From positions 3,686,001 to 3,750,000 of the forward strand of contig NZ_AP022848.1 of NCBI RefSeq assembly GCF_011764485.1: a stretch of 64,000 bases of DNA. The letters are read 5' to 3'. Below, piece by piece: positions 7,888 through 16,871 of the stretch. Under the pieces are notes generated by a model. It saw only the letters and a program-made list of their open reading frames with translations. It made no database searches and was not told the origin of the DNA. How positions within the stretch are numbered: position 1 is the first letter of the stretch; every line of letters starts with the position of its first letter. The position numbers were made by a program, and so were the translations under genes. This stretch comes from Bosea sp. ANAM02. GTDB lineage: Bacteria; Pseudomonadota; Alphaproteobacteria; Rhizobiales; Beijerinckiaceae.

Positions 7888-9051
7888 TCAGGCCGCGACC
7901 TTCGGGAACTTGCCGGTCCGCTTCGGGTGCCACCACTTGCCCTTGAGCACGACGCCCTCGGAGACGATTTTGCGATCGCCCATCAGATGCTCGCCGACGA
8001 CGTCGACATAGTCGAACTTGCCTTCCTTGACGGTCAGGATCGTCGCGTCGCCGAGCGAGCCGACCTTGAGCGAGCCGTATTCCGGGCGCTTCAGCGCCAT
8101 GGCCGCGTTCACGGTCGAGGCGGCGATGACGTTGCTCAGGCTCATGCCCATGCAGAGGAACTTCGACATGGTGGTGACCTGGTCATAGGCCGGGCCATCG
8201 ATGCAGAGCTTGTGCACGTCCGACGAGATCACGTCCGGCTCGAAGCCGTTGGCCAGCATGGCTCGGGTCGTCTTGAACGAGAACGAGCCCTTGCCGTGGC
8301 CGATATCGAAGATGACGCCGCGCTTGCGGGCGGCCAGCACCTCGGGCTTCACCGTGCCCTGCGCGGTCGCCGGCGCGTTCGGGAAGGGGCGGAAGGCGTG
8401 GGTCAACACGTCGCCCGGCCGCAGCATGCCGATGACCTCCTCATAGGACGGCGGCGGATGGTCGATATGGCACATCAAGGGCATGCCGACCTCGTTGGCG
8501 ACCTGCAGTGCGATGTTCAGCGGCACGGTGCCGGAAGTGCCGGAGGCATGCAGGCCGACGCGGACCTTGATGCCGACGATCAGGTCGCGGTTCTTGTCGG
8601 CGACCTCGGCGCAGTCGATCGGGTTCATCAGGCGCAGGTCGCCGCTCTCGCCGACCATGACGCGGTGGTCGAAGCCGTAGATGCCCGCATGCGAGACGTG
8701 GAGATAGGCGAGGATGCGGGCCTGGCTCTGCTCGATGACGTGCTTGCGGAAGCCCGGCCAGTTGCCGGGACCGGCCGAGCCGGTATCGACCGAGGTGGTG
8801 ACGCCGGAGAGGCGGCAGAACTCGTCGGCGTCGATGCCGAGCGAGGTGCCACCCCAATAGACATGGGTATGCAGGTCGATCAGGCCGGGCGAGACGATGT
8901 AGCCGGAGACGTCGCGGATTTCCCTGGCGCCCTTCAGGTCCTTGCCGAAGCCGGAGACCTTGCCGTCCGTGAAGGCGACATCGAGGATGCCGTCATGCTT
9001 CTGGGAGGGGTCGATGACGCGGCCGCCCTTCAGGATGAGATCGTGGGTCAT
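7888..9051 (-). CDS. amidohydrolase/deacetylase family metallohydrolase
   Basis: This 387-residue member of the amidohydrolase superfamily opens with the small beta-sandwich (LILKGGRVIDPSQ). Metal-site features follow in order: HTH in LIDLHTHVYWGG, a likely carbamylated Lys in IVGIKVRVG, His in MCHIDHPP, His in FDIGHGKGS and Asp in ISSDVHKL. The family includes N-acetyl and N-carbamoyl deacetylases and dihydroorotase-like enzymes. The reaction is not certain. Lying directly downstream of an N-carbamoyl-D-amino-acid hydrolase, it could supply that enzyme by opening a cyclic ureide, or remove another N-acyl group. The gene is separated from its neighbours by palindromes on both sides. Confidence 0.85.
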   Translation of the reverse strand: MTHDLILKGGRVIDPSQKHDGILDVAFTDGKVSGFGKDLKGAREIRDVSGYIVSPGLIDLHTHVYWGGTSLGIDADEFCRLSGVTTSVDTGSAGPGNWPGFRKHVIEQSQARILAYLHVSHAGIYGFDHRVMVGESGDLRLMNPIDCAEVADKNRDLIVGIKVRVGLHASGTSGTVPLNIALQVANEVGMPLMCHIDHPPPSYEEVIGMLRPGDVLTHAFRPFPNAPATAQGTVKPEVLAARKRGVIFDIGHGKGSFSFKTTRAMLANGFEPDVISSDVHKLCIDGPAYDQVTTMSKFLCMGMSLSNVIAASTVNAAMALKRPEYGSLKVGSLGDATILTVKEGKFDYVDVVGEHLMGDRKIVSEGVVLKGKWWHPKRTGKFPKVAA

Positions 9052-9094
9052 TTTCTGCTCGCAGGTAGGGTCTCAATGCCAAATAAAGAACGCA

Positions 9095-9199
9095 GTCATC
9101 CCGGGCGACCGGAGGGAGACCCGGGATCCATTCCGGAACGCTTCCGAAGAAGGTTCAGGCATGGATCCCGGATCTCCGCTTCGCTCCGTCCGGGATGAC
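9095..9199. repeat. Family A intergenic palindrome
   Basis: The arms are GTCATCCCGGG and TCCGGGATGAC. The inner pairing is GGGATCCATTCC with GGCATGGATCCC. It lies between the amidohydrolase and the D-carbamoylase genes, with the same plan as the copy at 3846. Confidence 0.9.
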
Positions 9200-9218
9200 A
9201 CGCGGGTGAAGAACGCCA

Positions 9219-10154
9219 TCACGCCGGCCCCACCGCGCCCTTGCGCTCGACGATCAGGCCGTAGGCCTGAGGCTCGCGATGCCTGGCGAAATTGAAGGTG
9301 GAGGCCTTGTAGCTCTTGCCGAGATCCATGTCGCAGCGGGCGAGGACGAGCTCGTCATCCTCGGTCACGGCCTGGGCTACGACCTCGCCGGTCGGCGCGA
9401 TGATGCAGGAGCCGCCGATCTGGTCGACGCCGGCCTCCAGCCCCGCCTTGGCGACGCCGACGACCCAGGTTGCGTTCTGATAGGCGCCGGCCTGCATCAC
9501 GAGCTGGTTGTGGAAATTGCCGAGCCGGTCATGGTCCGGCGCCGGCGGGTTGTGCTTGGGCGTGTTGTAGCCGAGCACGATCAGCTCGACATCCTGCAGG
9601 CCCATCGAGCGATAGCTCTCCGGCCAGCGGCGGTCGTTGCAGATCATCATGCCGATATTCGCATCCATCGTCCGCCACACCGGCCAGCCGAGCTCGCCGG
9701 TCTCGAAATAGCGCTTCTCCAGGTTCTGGAAGGGCGCCGCGGGGCGGTGCTCGGGGTGCCCCGGCAGATGGATCTTGCGGTACTTGCCGACGATCGAACC
9801 CGACTTGTCGACGAGGATCGCGGTGTTGAAGCGGCGCTTGCGGCCCTGCTCGAAGGCGAGCTCGCAATAGCCGAGATGGAAGCCGACGCCGAGGCGCTTG
9901 CTCTCCTCGAAGAGCGGCGCGGTCTCGTTCGAGGGCATCGCGCTCTCGAACCAGCTATCGATCTCGGCTTCGTCGTCGATCCACCAATGCGGGAAGAAGG
10001 CGGTGAGCGCGGCTTCCGGATAGACGACGAGATCGGCGCCGTGGCTCTTGGCCTGCCGCATCAGCTCGACCATGCGGGCGACGGCCGAGGCCCGGCTCTC
10101 ATCGCGCTGGATGGGGCCGAGCTGGGCGGCGGCGACGGTCAGGATGCGGGTCAC
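9219..10154 (-). CDS. N-carbamoyl-D-amino-acid hydrolase (D-carbamoylase, nitrilase superfamily)
   Basis: This 311-residue protein matches the D-carbamoylase of Agrobacterium closely in length and motifs. The triad falls at the same numbers as in that enzyme: Glu47 in YPEAALT, Lys127 in YRKIHLPGH and Cys172 in MMICNDRRWPE. FNFARHREPQAYGLI ends the core, as in known D-carbamoylases. It hydrolyses N-carbamoyl-D-amino acids to D-amino acids, ammonia and carbon dioxide in the cytoplasm. It lies downstream of the DppB/DppC pair that probably imports the substrate. The product would suit the D-amino-acid-type PLP enzyme further along. The assignment is strong; the preferred side chain is unknown. 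Confidence 0.92.
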   Translation of the reverse strand: MTRILTVAAAQLGPIQRDESRASAVARMVELMRQAKSHGADLVVYPEAALTAFFPHWWIDDEAEIDSWFESAMPSNETAPLFEESKRLGVGFHLGYCELAFEQGRKRRFNTAILVDKSGSIVGKYRKIHLPGHPEHRPAAPFQNLEKRYFETGELGWPVWRTMDANIGMMICNDRRWPESYRSMGLQDVELIVLGYNTPKHNPPAPDHDRLGNFHNQLVMQAGAYQNATWVVGVAKAGLEAGVDQIGGSCIIAPTGEVVAQAVTEDDELVLARCDMDLGKSYKASTFNFARHREPQAYGLIVERKGAVGPA

Positions 10155-10282
10155 GTCATGGGCTCCGGATGAGGACCACCTTGGAGGGCAAGGCTTTCAA
10201 GCACTGAGCCGGCGCGTCAAGCGCCGGCAATGCGGGGCGTGGGTTGCCCTGGCTGCGGGGCAGGCGCTCGGAACGCCCGTTC

Positions 10283-11188
10283 TCAGATCGTCTTGGCGAG
10301 CCTGGGATCGAGCGAGTCTCTGAGGCCGTCGCCGAGCAGGTTCACCGCGAGCACGGTGATCGAGAGGAACACCGCCGGGAACAGGATGATATGCGGCCGG
10401 ACCTGCCAGAGCGCCCTGCCCTCGGCCATGATGTTGCCCCAGGAGGGCGTCGCCGGCGGCACGCCCGCGCCGATGAAGGACAGGATCGCCTCGACGATCA
10501 TGGCGCTGGCGCAGATATAGGTCGCCTGCACGCTCATCGGCGCGAAGGTGTTGGGCAGGATGTGGCGCCAGATGATGCGTGGCACGCGGGCGCCATTGGC
10601 CACCGCCGCCTCGACATAGGGCTGCTCGCGCAACGAGAGCACGACGCCGCGCACGAGGCGGGCCACGCGCGGGATCTCGGCGACGGTGATGGCGATGATC
10701 ACGTTCTGGATCGAGCCGCGCGTCAGCGCCATCAGGGCGATGGCGAGCAGGATCGGCGGGATCGACATCATGCCGTCGATGATGCGCATGATGATACCGT
10801 CGGCCCAGCGCACGAAGCCCGCGAAGAGGCCGATGGTGAGGCCGATGATCGAGGACAGGATCGCGACGCTGAAGCCGACGAGCAACGAGACGCGGGCGCC
10901 GTAGACGACGCGCGAATAGACGTCGCGGCCCAACATGTCGGTGCCGAACCAGTAGAGCTCGGAGGGCACGCGCGTGCGCCTGGCCGGCGAGATCGCGGTC
11001 GGGTCCGTGGTCCAGAGCAGCGGCGCGAAGAGGCCGATCAGCGCCATCAGGATCAGGAGCCCGCCGCCGACGGCGACGGACGGGTGGCGCCGCAGATAGC
11101 GGCGGAAGCGGGCGACGCGGCTGAGTTCAGCCTTGGCCGGTTCAGCCGCCGGCAGCGCCAGGGGAGCGGGGGTCGTTTGAGCGGTCAA
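10283..11188 (-). CDS. ABC transporter permease, DppC/OppC family
   Basis: This 301-residue inner-membrane permease has a cytoplasmic N-terminal tail, a helix near residues 38-58, the motif ELYWFGTDMLGRDVYSR and five more helices. The coupling loop contains PYVEAAVANGARV. I chose the TTG at 11188 as start because it overlaps the stop of the DppB-type gene (TTGA). The frame is open much further upstream, but that part is a shadow of the DppB-type gene. This is the second peptide-type permease pair in the window, paired with the binding protein at 12263-13861. Confidence 0.9.
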   Translation of the reverse strand: MTAQTTPAPLALPAAEPAKAELSRVARFRRYLRRHPSVAVGGGLLILMALIGLFAPLLWTTDPTAISPARRTRVPSELYWFGTDMLGRDVYSRVVYGARVSLLVGFSVAILSSIIGLTIGLFAGFVRWADGIIMRIIDGMMSIPPILLAIALMALTRGSIQNVIIAITVAEIPRVARLVRGVVLSLREQPYVEAAVANGARVPRIIWRHILPNTFAPMSVQATYICASAMIVEAILSFIGAGVPPATPSWGNIMAEGRALWQVRPHIILFPAVFLSITVLAVNLLGDGLRDSLDPRLAKTI

Positions 11189-12126
11189 TAGCGGATCCTC
11201 GGGTCGACGAGGGTATAGGTCAGGTCGATCAGCAGGTTCACGAGCACGTAGACCAGGCTGAACATCAGCACGACGCCCTGGATGACGGGGTAGTCGCGAC
11301 GCAGGATGGCATCGACGGTGAGCCGGCCGAGGCCGGGAATGGCGAAGACGCTCTCGGTCACGACGGCGCCGCCGATCAGGAGCGCGATGCCGATGCCGAT
11401 GATGGTGACGATCGGCACGGCGGCATTCTTGAGCGAATGCAGGAAGAGCACGTCCTTCTGGGTCACGCCCTTCGCCTGGGCGGTGCGGACATAGTCCTGC
11501 TGCAACACCTCGAGCATGGTGGCGCGGGTGATGCGGGCGATCAGCGCGATATAGACGAGGCCGAGCGTGACGGCCGGCAGGATCAGATTCCTGAGCCAGG
11601 GCCAGAAACCCTGCGAGAACGGCGTGTAGCCCTGCACGGGCAGCCAGTCGAGGCGGAGTGCGAAGAGATAGGCGAGCAGGTAGCCGACGACGAAGACCGG
11701 CACCGAAAAGCCGAGCACGGCGAAGCCCATCGCCGCCTTGTCGACCCAGCTCCCCGCCTTCCAGGCGGCGACCACGCCCATCGGCACGGCGACCACCACG
11801 GCGAAGATCAACGTCAGGATCATCAGCGACAGCGTCGGCTCGATACGCTGCGCGATGAGCTGCGTCACCGGCAGGTTGGTGAAGATCGAGGTGCCGAGAT
11901 CGCCCTGGAGCACCCGGAAGGACCATTCGGCGAAACGGACGAGATAGGGCCGGTCCAGTCCCAGGCTGGCGCGGATGCGCTCGACATCGGCGGGCGAGGC
12001 CTGGTCACCGGCGATGATCGCCGCGGGATCGCCCGGCGCGACATAGAGCAACGAAAAGACGAACAGCGCCACGAAGGCCATCACCGGGATGGTCGTGACG
12101 ATGCGCCTGACGACGAAAGCGAGCAT
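11185..12126 (-). CDS. ABC transporter permease, DppB/OppB family
   Basis: This 313-residue permease has an N-terminal helix at about residues 9-29, the periplasmic motif VAPGDPAAIIAGD, and five more helices. The coupling loop DYVRTAQAKGVTQ lies in the second half. It forms the channel with the DppC-type product whose gene overlaps its stop codon. The binding-protein gene lies 136 bases upstream on the same strand, so the three are probably one unit. As with the first importer, no ATPase gene is in the window. Confidence 0.93.
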   Translation of the reverse strand: MLAFVVRRIVTTIPVMAFVALFVFSLLYVAPGDPAAIIAGDQASPADVERIRASLGLDRPYLVRFAEWSFRVLQGDLGTSIFTNLPVTQLIAQRIEPTLSLMILTLIFAVVVAVPMGVVAAWKAGSWVDKAAMGFAVLGFSVPVFVVGYLLAYLFALRLDWLPVQGYTPFSQGFWPWLRNLILPAVTLGLVYIALIARITRATMLEVLQQDYVRTAQAKGVTQKDVLFLHSLKNAAVPIVTIIGIGIALLIGGAVVTESVFAIPGLGRLTVDAILRRDYPVIQGVVLMFSLVYVLVNLLIDLTYTLVDPRIRY

Positions 12127-12262
12127 GGGGCCGTCGGACCTCGTTCATAGCGTATCCAGGAGCCGCGGCCGGGATTTCTTCCGGGCCACGGCGAAGCGAG
12201 TCAGTGGAGCCGGCGACGGCTCCGGGCAGGCGGAGCGACGGCCCCGCCCGCCCCGCGAGCCG

Positions 12263-13861
12263 TCAGGCTTTCTTGACGTCCCAGAAGAACGGCAACGGCC
12301 CGCTGACCACGCCGGTGACGTTCTTCCGCCAGGCCTGGTAGCTGAGGTAGAAGCCGGTCGGCGCGAAGACGACGTTCTCGACGGCGGCCTTGTTGAGGCG
12401 CCCCATCACGGCCTTCTCCTCGGCCAGGTCCTTGGCCTTGAACCAGTTCGTCACCTCGGTCTCGACCGCGGGAACGTTCGGCCAGCCGAACCAGGCCTTG
12501 TCGCCATTCGCGCGGATCGCCGTATAGGAGGCGGGGTTCACGCAGTCGGCGCCGGCATGCCAGGTGTGGAACATGCTCCAACCACCCTGGTCCGGCGGCG
12601 TCTTCTGGGCGCGGCGGGCACCGACCGTGCCCCAGTCCGTCGCGACGAAATCGACCTTCATGCCGATGCTCTTGAGCAGTTCGGCCGTCACGTCGCCCAT
12701 CGACTTGGTGGCGGCCATGTCCTGGGCCACCACGCAGATGACGGGCTCGCCCTTGTAGCCGGACTCGGCCAGGAGCTTCTTGGCTTCGGCGACGTTGCGC
12801 TTCTTCAGAATATCGCCGCCCTCCTCGGTATAGAGCGGCGTGCCGGGCGTGAAGAAGCCGGGCAGCGGCTTCCAGAGCTTGTCGTCGTCGCCGACGACGG
12901 CGCGCATGTAGTCCTCCTGGTTCAGCGCCGTCAGCACGGCCTGGCGCACCTTCAGGTTGTTGAAGGGCGGATGCAGGTGATTCATGCGGAATGCGCCGAT
13001 ATTTCCGAGCGGATCGCCGATATCGACATTGATGTCCTTGTGGCCCTTCAGCACCGGCACGAGGTCGGCAAGCGGGGTCTCCCACCAATCGACTTCGCCG
13101 TTCTGGAGCGCGGCGGCGGCCGTCGCCGGATCGGGCATGATCACCCATTCGATCCGATCGACGAGGATGTTCTTGCCGCCGGAGAGCCAGTCGGCCTTCT
13201 CGGAGCGGGGCTTGTAATCCGCGAACTTCTCGAACACGGCCTTGGCGCCCGGCACCCAGTCGCTCCGCAGGAACTTCATCGGACCGGAACCGACATATTC
13301 GGTGATCTGCGTGAACGGATCGGTCTTGGCGATGCGCTCCGGCATGATGAAGGTGCAGGGCGAATTGTTCTTCGCCAGCGCCAGGAGCATCTTCGGATAC
13401 GGCTCCTTGAGCACCCATTTCCAGGTCAGTTCATCGACCGGCTCGAGCGACACCTGGATCGCGCGGATCATCAGGCCCATCGGATCGCGGGCCGACCAGC
13501 GCACGAGGCTGGCGACCACGTCCTTGGAGGTGACCGGCGTGCCGTCGTGGAACTTGAGGCCCGAGCGCAGCTTGAAGGTCCAGGTCAGACCGTCCGAGGA
13601 CATCTCCTCGGCCTCCACCATCTGACGCTGCGGCTGGAATTTCGAATCGACGCCGTAGAGCGTGTCCCAGACCAGCGCCGCGGCGTTGCGGACGACGTAT
13701 TGCGTCCCCCAGATCGGGTCGAAATTGGCGAGATTGGCCTGCGGTACGAAACGTAGCGTCTTGCTGGAACTTTGCGCCAGGGCCGGCATCGCCAGCCCGC
13801 CCGTCGCGGCAACCATGCCCGCGCCCGTCGCGGATTTCAGAAACGTCCTGCGATCCATCAT
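12263..13861 (-). CDS. ABC transporter substrate-binding protein, family 5, Tat-exported
   Basis: This periplasmic binding protein of 532 residues is the usual length for family 5. It starts MMDRRTFLK with a twin-arginine motif, a hydrophobic stretch and a cleavage region like MPALAQS, so export by the Tat route is likely. The family signature FKLRSGLKFHDGTPVTSKDV is present. I chose the ATG at 13861 because GGGGAG precedes it and the twin-arginine signal begins there, although the frame is open further upstream. It feeds the permeases at 10283-12126. Placed between an amidase and a D-carbamoylase, it may bind N-carbamoyl or amide derivatives, but the ligand cannot be read from sequence. Confidence 0.92.
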   Translation of the reverse strand: MMDRRTFLKSATGAGMVAATGGLAMPALAQSSSKTLRFVPQANLANFDPIWGTQYVVRNAAALVWDTLYGVDSKFQPQRQMVEAEEMSSDGLTWTFKLRSGLKFHDGTPVTSKDVVASLVRWSARDPMGLMIRAIQVSLEPVDELTWKWVLKEPYPKMLLALAKNNSPCTFIMPERIAKTDPFTQITEYVGSGPMKFLRSDWVPGAKAVFEKFADYKPRSEKADWLSGGKNILVDRIEWVIMPDPATAAAALQNGEVDWWETPLADLVPVLKGHKDINVDIGDPLGNIGAFRMNHLHPPFNNLKVRQAVLTALNQEDYMRAVVGDDDKLWKPLPGFFTPGTPLYTEEGGDILKKRNVAEAKKLLAESGYKGEPVICVVAQDMAATKSMGDVTAELLKSIGMKVDFVATDWGTVGARRAQKTPPDQGGWSMFHTWHAGADCVNPASYTAIRANGDKAWFGWPNVPAVETEVTNWFKAKDLAEEKAVMGRLNKAAVENVVFAPTGFYLSYQAWRKNVTGVVSGPLPFFWDVKKA

Positions 13862-14008
13862 GTTCTCCCCTGAAGCGGCGCCTCTGAACGGGCTGCCTTG
13901 CCGCAAGTTTGGGCAGAAAAAATCTGCCTGACAACACGCAGCGAGACCCGTTCGAGGCTCCGCACTCACCTGCACGGTTCGTGCCAGACGGAACTTTCGG
14001 GGGAGAAC

Positions 14009-14049
14009 CCGCAGTTTCGGCTGCGGAACGGGCTTTTTCGGTCCGTTCC
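14009..14049. other. Tandem hairpins between amidase and binding-protein genes
   Basis: Two stems touch each other: CCGCAG/CTGCGG, and GGAACGG/CCGTTCC with a CTTTTTCGG-containing loop. They lie between the amidase stop and the binding-protein start, 24 bases past the amidase stop. There is no clear U-tract after the stem on the minus strand. They could attenuate transcription between the two genes or stabilise an mRNA end. Confidence 0.35.
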
Positions 14050-14072
14050 GGGAAACGTAAAAAAATCGCGGG

Positions 14073-15485
14073 CTAAATCGGTTTGATCGGCTCATCGACG
14101 CGGGCGAAGGGCCGCGCCTGCTCGAAGGCTGCCGCCGCGCGCAGCACGAGCGCGTCCTTGCCGAAGGCGCCGATAATCTGGAGCCCGGCCGGCAGGCCCG
14201 CTTTGGTCAGCCCGCAGGGCACGGAGACCGCCGGCTGCTCGGTGATGTTGAAGGGGTAGGTGAAGGGCGTCCAGCGCGTCCAGTCCTCGCCATAGGCGCC
14301 GTGCTCGGGCGTGTCGCGCCCGACCGCGAAGGCCGGCAGCGGCAGGGTCGGCGTCAGCAGCAGGTCGTATTGCTGGTGGAACTGCGCCATCTTGTAGGCC
14401 AGCGCATTGCGCCGGTTCAGGAGCGCATCGACATAGGCCGAGGCCGGGACGCGCTCGCCTTGCTCAGCCACCGCGACGAGGCCCGGGTCCATCTGCTTGC
14501 GGCCGGCAACATCGACGCTCTTCAAGGCCAGCGCAGCGCCCGAGGACCAGAGCGTCATCAAGATCTCGATGGGATCCTCGAAGCCGGGATCGACCTCCTC
14601 CACGGTCGCGCCGAGCTCGGTGAAGGCCTGCGCGGCAGCCGCCGTGAGCGCCGCGATCTCGGAATCGACCGTGACATCCTGGCCGAGGCGCGGCGACCAG
14701 GCGACGCGCAAGCCCCTCATGCTGCCCTTGAGCCCGTCGACGTAATCCGGCGGGCGATCCAGCAGCGCCGTCATGTCGCGCGGATCGGGCTGGCCGATCA
14801 CCTTCATGGCGAGCGCCGTATCGGTGACGGTGCGGGTCAGCGGCCCGAGATGGGCGAGGAAGCCCATGACCGAGATCGGCCAGGCCGGGACACGGCCATA
14901 GCTCGGCTTCAGGCCGACGACGCCGGTGAAGGCGGCGGGAATGCGGATGGAGCCCGCTCCGTCGGTGCCCATATGCAGGCAGCCGAGATTGAGCGCCGCG
15001 CAGACGGCCGCACCCGACGAGGAGCCGCCCGGCCCGGTGCCGGTGTTCCAGGGATTGCGGGTGATGCCGGTGAGCGGGGAATCTCCGACGCCCTTCCAGC
15101 CATATTCCGGCATGGTGGTCTTGCCGAGGAAGACCGTGCCGGCCTCGCGCAGCCGTGCCGTGATCGGCGAATCCTCGGCGAAGGGCGAGTCCGAGGCGAT
15201 GGCGGAGCCGCGCTGCATCGACCAGCCGGCGACGCCGAGATTGTCCTTGATGGTCACGGGCACGCCGTCGAGCGGGCCGATCGCCTCGCCCTTCAGCCAG
15301 CGCGCCTGCGAGGCTTCGGCCATGGCGAGCGTCACCGCCTCGTCGCGGACGGCGAAGGCGTTGACCGCGGGCTCGAAGCGCTCGATCCGGGCGAGCGCAT
15401 CCTTCGCGACCTCGACGGGAGAGAGCTGCTTGCTGGCGTAGAGCGGGCCGAGCTCGGCGGCGGAAAGCGAGGCGATCGTCGTCAT
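14073..15485 (-). CDS. amidase (amidase signature family)
   Basis: This 470-residue amidase-signature enzyme has the Ser-cisSer-Lys triad: Lys in PVTIKDNLGVAG, cis-Ser in GPGGSSSGAAVCAA, and the nucleophile Ser in GTDGAGSIRIPAA. The glycine- and serine-rich signature is complete. Such enzymes hydrolyse amides to acids and ammonia in the cytoplasm. The substrate may be an aryl or aliphatic amide, allophanate or a peptide amide, and the sequence does not decide. The gene lies 11 bases downstream of the M20 carbamoylase-type gene, so the two are clearly one operon. It probably works on the same class of imported nitrogen compounds. Confidence 0.9.
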   Translation of the reverse strand: MTTIASLSAAELGPLYASKQLSPVEVAKDALARIERFEPAVNAFAVRDEAVTLAMAEASQARWLKGEAIGPLDGVPVTIKDNLGVAGWSMQRGSAIASDSPFAEDSPITARLREAGTVFLGKTTMPEYGWKGVGDSPLTGITRNPWNTGTGPGGSSSGAAVCAALNLGCLHMGTDGAGSIRIPAAFTGVVGLKPSYGRVPAWPISVMGFLAHLGPLTRTVTDTALAMKVIGQPDPRDMTALLDRPPDYVDGLKGSMRGLRVAWSPRLGQDVTVDSEIAALTAAAAQAFTELGATVEEVDPGFEDPIEILMTLWSSGAALALKSVDVAGRKQMDPGLVAVAEQGERVPASAYVDALLNRRNALAYKMAQFHQQYDLLLTPTLPLPAFAVGRDTPEHGAYGEDWTRWTPFTYPFNITEQPAVSVPCGLTKAGLPAGLQIIGAFGKDALVLRAAAAFEQARPFARVDEPIKPI

Positions 15486-15496
15486 GCGGGGACCTC

Positions 15497-16726
15497 TCAG
15501 GCGTTGGCGACGCGCCAGGCGGTGGTGAGGAGGATATTCGCGCCGGCGACCATGTCGCCATCGGTGCTGAACTCGGCCGGATTGTGCGAGAGACCGCCGA
15601 TCGAGGGGATGAACACCATCGCCGTCGGGCAGAGCCGCGCCATCATCTGCGCGTCATGGCCGGCGCCGGAAATCATGCGACGGATCGGCAGGTCGAATTC
15701 ACCGGCGCTGCGCTCGACCTCGGCGATCAGTTCCTCGGCGAAGGGCGTCGCCGGGAAACGGGCGAGGTCGCGGAAGGAGATCTCGATGCCGTCGCGCTCG
15801 GAGAGTTCGGCGCAGAAGGCGCGCACCGCCGCCTCGGCCTGGGCCAGCGGCTGATCGAGCGGATTGCGCAGATCGAGCGTCATCACCACGGTCTCGGGCA
15901 CGACATTGACGTTGCCGGGCTGGACGCGGATGACGCCGCTATTCGCGAGCTGGTTGGGAATCGTCTTGGTCAGTTCGTTGGCGAAGATGTTGATGCGCGC
16001 AGCCGCCAGCCCCGGGTCCTTGCGATAGGCCATCGGCGTCGTGCCGGCGTGGCTCGGGCGGCCCTTCAAGGTGAGCTCCAGCCAGCAGATCGCCTGGATG
16101 CCGGTGACGGCGCCGAGCCCGCCGCCCTCGTTCTCGAGAACCGGGCCCTGCTCGATATGCATTTCGATATAGGCATGGGCCGGCAGGAAGCCCGGCCTCT
16201 CGGCGCCCTCATAGCCGATGCGCTTCAGTTCGGCGCCGAGGCCGATGCCGTCGGAATCGACCTCCCTGTGCGCCGCCTCGACGCTCATGCCGCCGGCCCA
16301 GACATAGGAGCCGAGCATGTCGGGATGGAAGCGCGCGCCCTCCTCGTTGGTGAAGGCGATCACCGCCATGTCGCGCTTCGGCGTCAGGCCGGCATCGCGC
16401 AGGGCCGCGAGAACCTCGACGCCGGCGACGACGCCGAGCGCACCGTCGAAGCGCCCACCGGTGCCGACCGTGTCGATATGCGAGCCCATGATGACGGCCG
16501 GGCCGGCCTCCTGCCCCTTGAGGATACCGACGATATTGCCGATCGCGTCGACGCGGGTGTCGAGACCGAGCGCCTTCATCTGGCCGACCAGCCAGTCGCG
16601 ACCCTGCCTGTCCTCGTCGGTCAGGGCAAGGCGGCGGCAGCCGCCTTCCGGGGTGGCGCCGATCTTGGAAAGTTCGGCAAGGCGCGAGGTCAATCTCGCG
16701 CCGTCGATCCTCAGATTGGTGCTCAT
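15497..16726 (-). CDS. Zn-dependent hydrolase, hydantoinase/carbamoylase family (M20)
   Basis: This 409-residue M20-fold amidohydrolase belongs to the group of L-carbamoylase, beta-ureidopropionase and allantoate amidohydrolase. Metal ligands are visible in GSHIDTVGTGGRFDGALG, in FTNEEGARFHPDM and in MISGAGHDAQM. The dimerisation and substrate loop IEMHIEQGPVLE is typical. I chose the ATG at 16726 (MSTNLRIDGARL) because the open frame upstream of it does not resemble the family. Family reactions remove N-carbamoyl groups from L-amino acids, beta-alanine or allantoate. It is the first gene of the minus-strand cluster and diverges from the MATE gene, with 145 bases between the starts. Confidence 0.9.
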   Translation of the reverse strand: MSTNLRIDGARLTSRLAELSKIGATPEGGCRRLALTDEDRQGRDWLVGQMKALGLDTRVDAIGNIVGILKGQEAGPAVIMGSHIDTVGTGGRFDGALGVVAGVEVLAALRDAGLTPKRDMAVIAFTNEEGARFHPDMLGSYVWAGGMSVEAAHREVDSDGIGLGAELKRIGYEGAERPGFLPAHAYIEMHIEQGPVLENEGGGLGAVTGIQAICWLELTLKGRPSHAGTTPMAYRKDPGLAAARINIFANELTKTIPNQLANSGVIRVQPGNVNVVPETVVMTLDLRNPLDQPLAQAEAAVRAFCAELSERDGIEISFRDLARFPATPFAEELIAEVERSAGEFDLPIRRMISGAGHDAQMMARLCPTAMVFIPSIGGLSHNPAEFSTDGDMVAGANILLTTAWRVANA

Positions 16727-16871
16727 CGGTCCAGGCCCTCCAGCAATTGCCCAGGCAAGATGCAGACCATGGCGGGACTTGTCGACCCGCGTCCAGCGCA
16801 TCGGCTCCGGGCGATGGACGGCGCGGCGCAGGCTGTTTCGACGATGCGATCGGCGGTAGAAGCGGCGCCCC

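Noticed and set aside
7888..9051. Calling the amidohydrolase a hydantoinase
   Set aside because: Its motifs fit the deacetylase-like group better; hydantoinase activity would be only a guess from the neighbouring D-carbamoylase.
7366..9198. 610-codon plus-strand frame over GNAT and amidohydrolase genes
   Set aside because: Antisense shadow in GC-rich sequence, and it runs straight through a palindrome.
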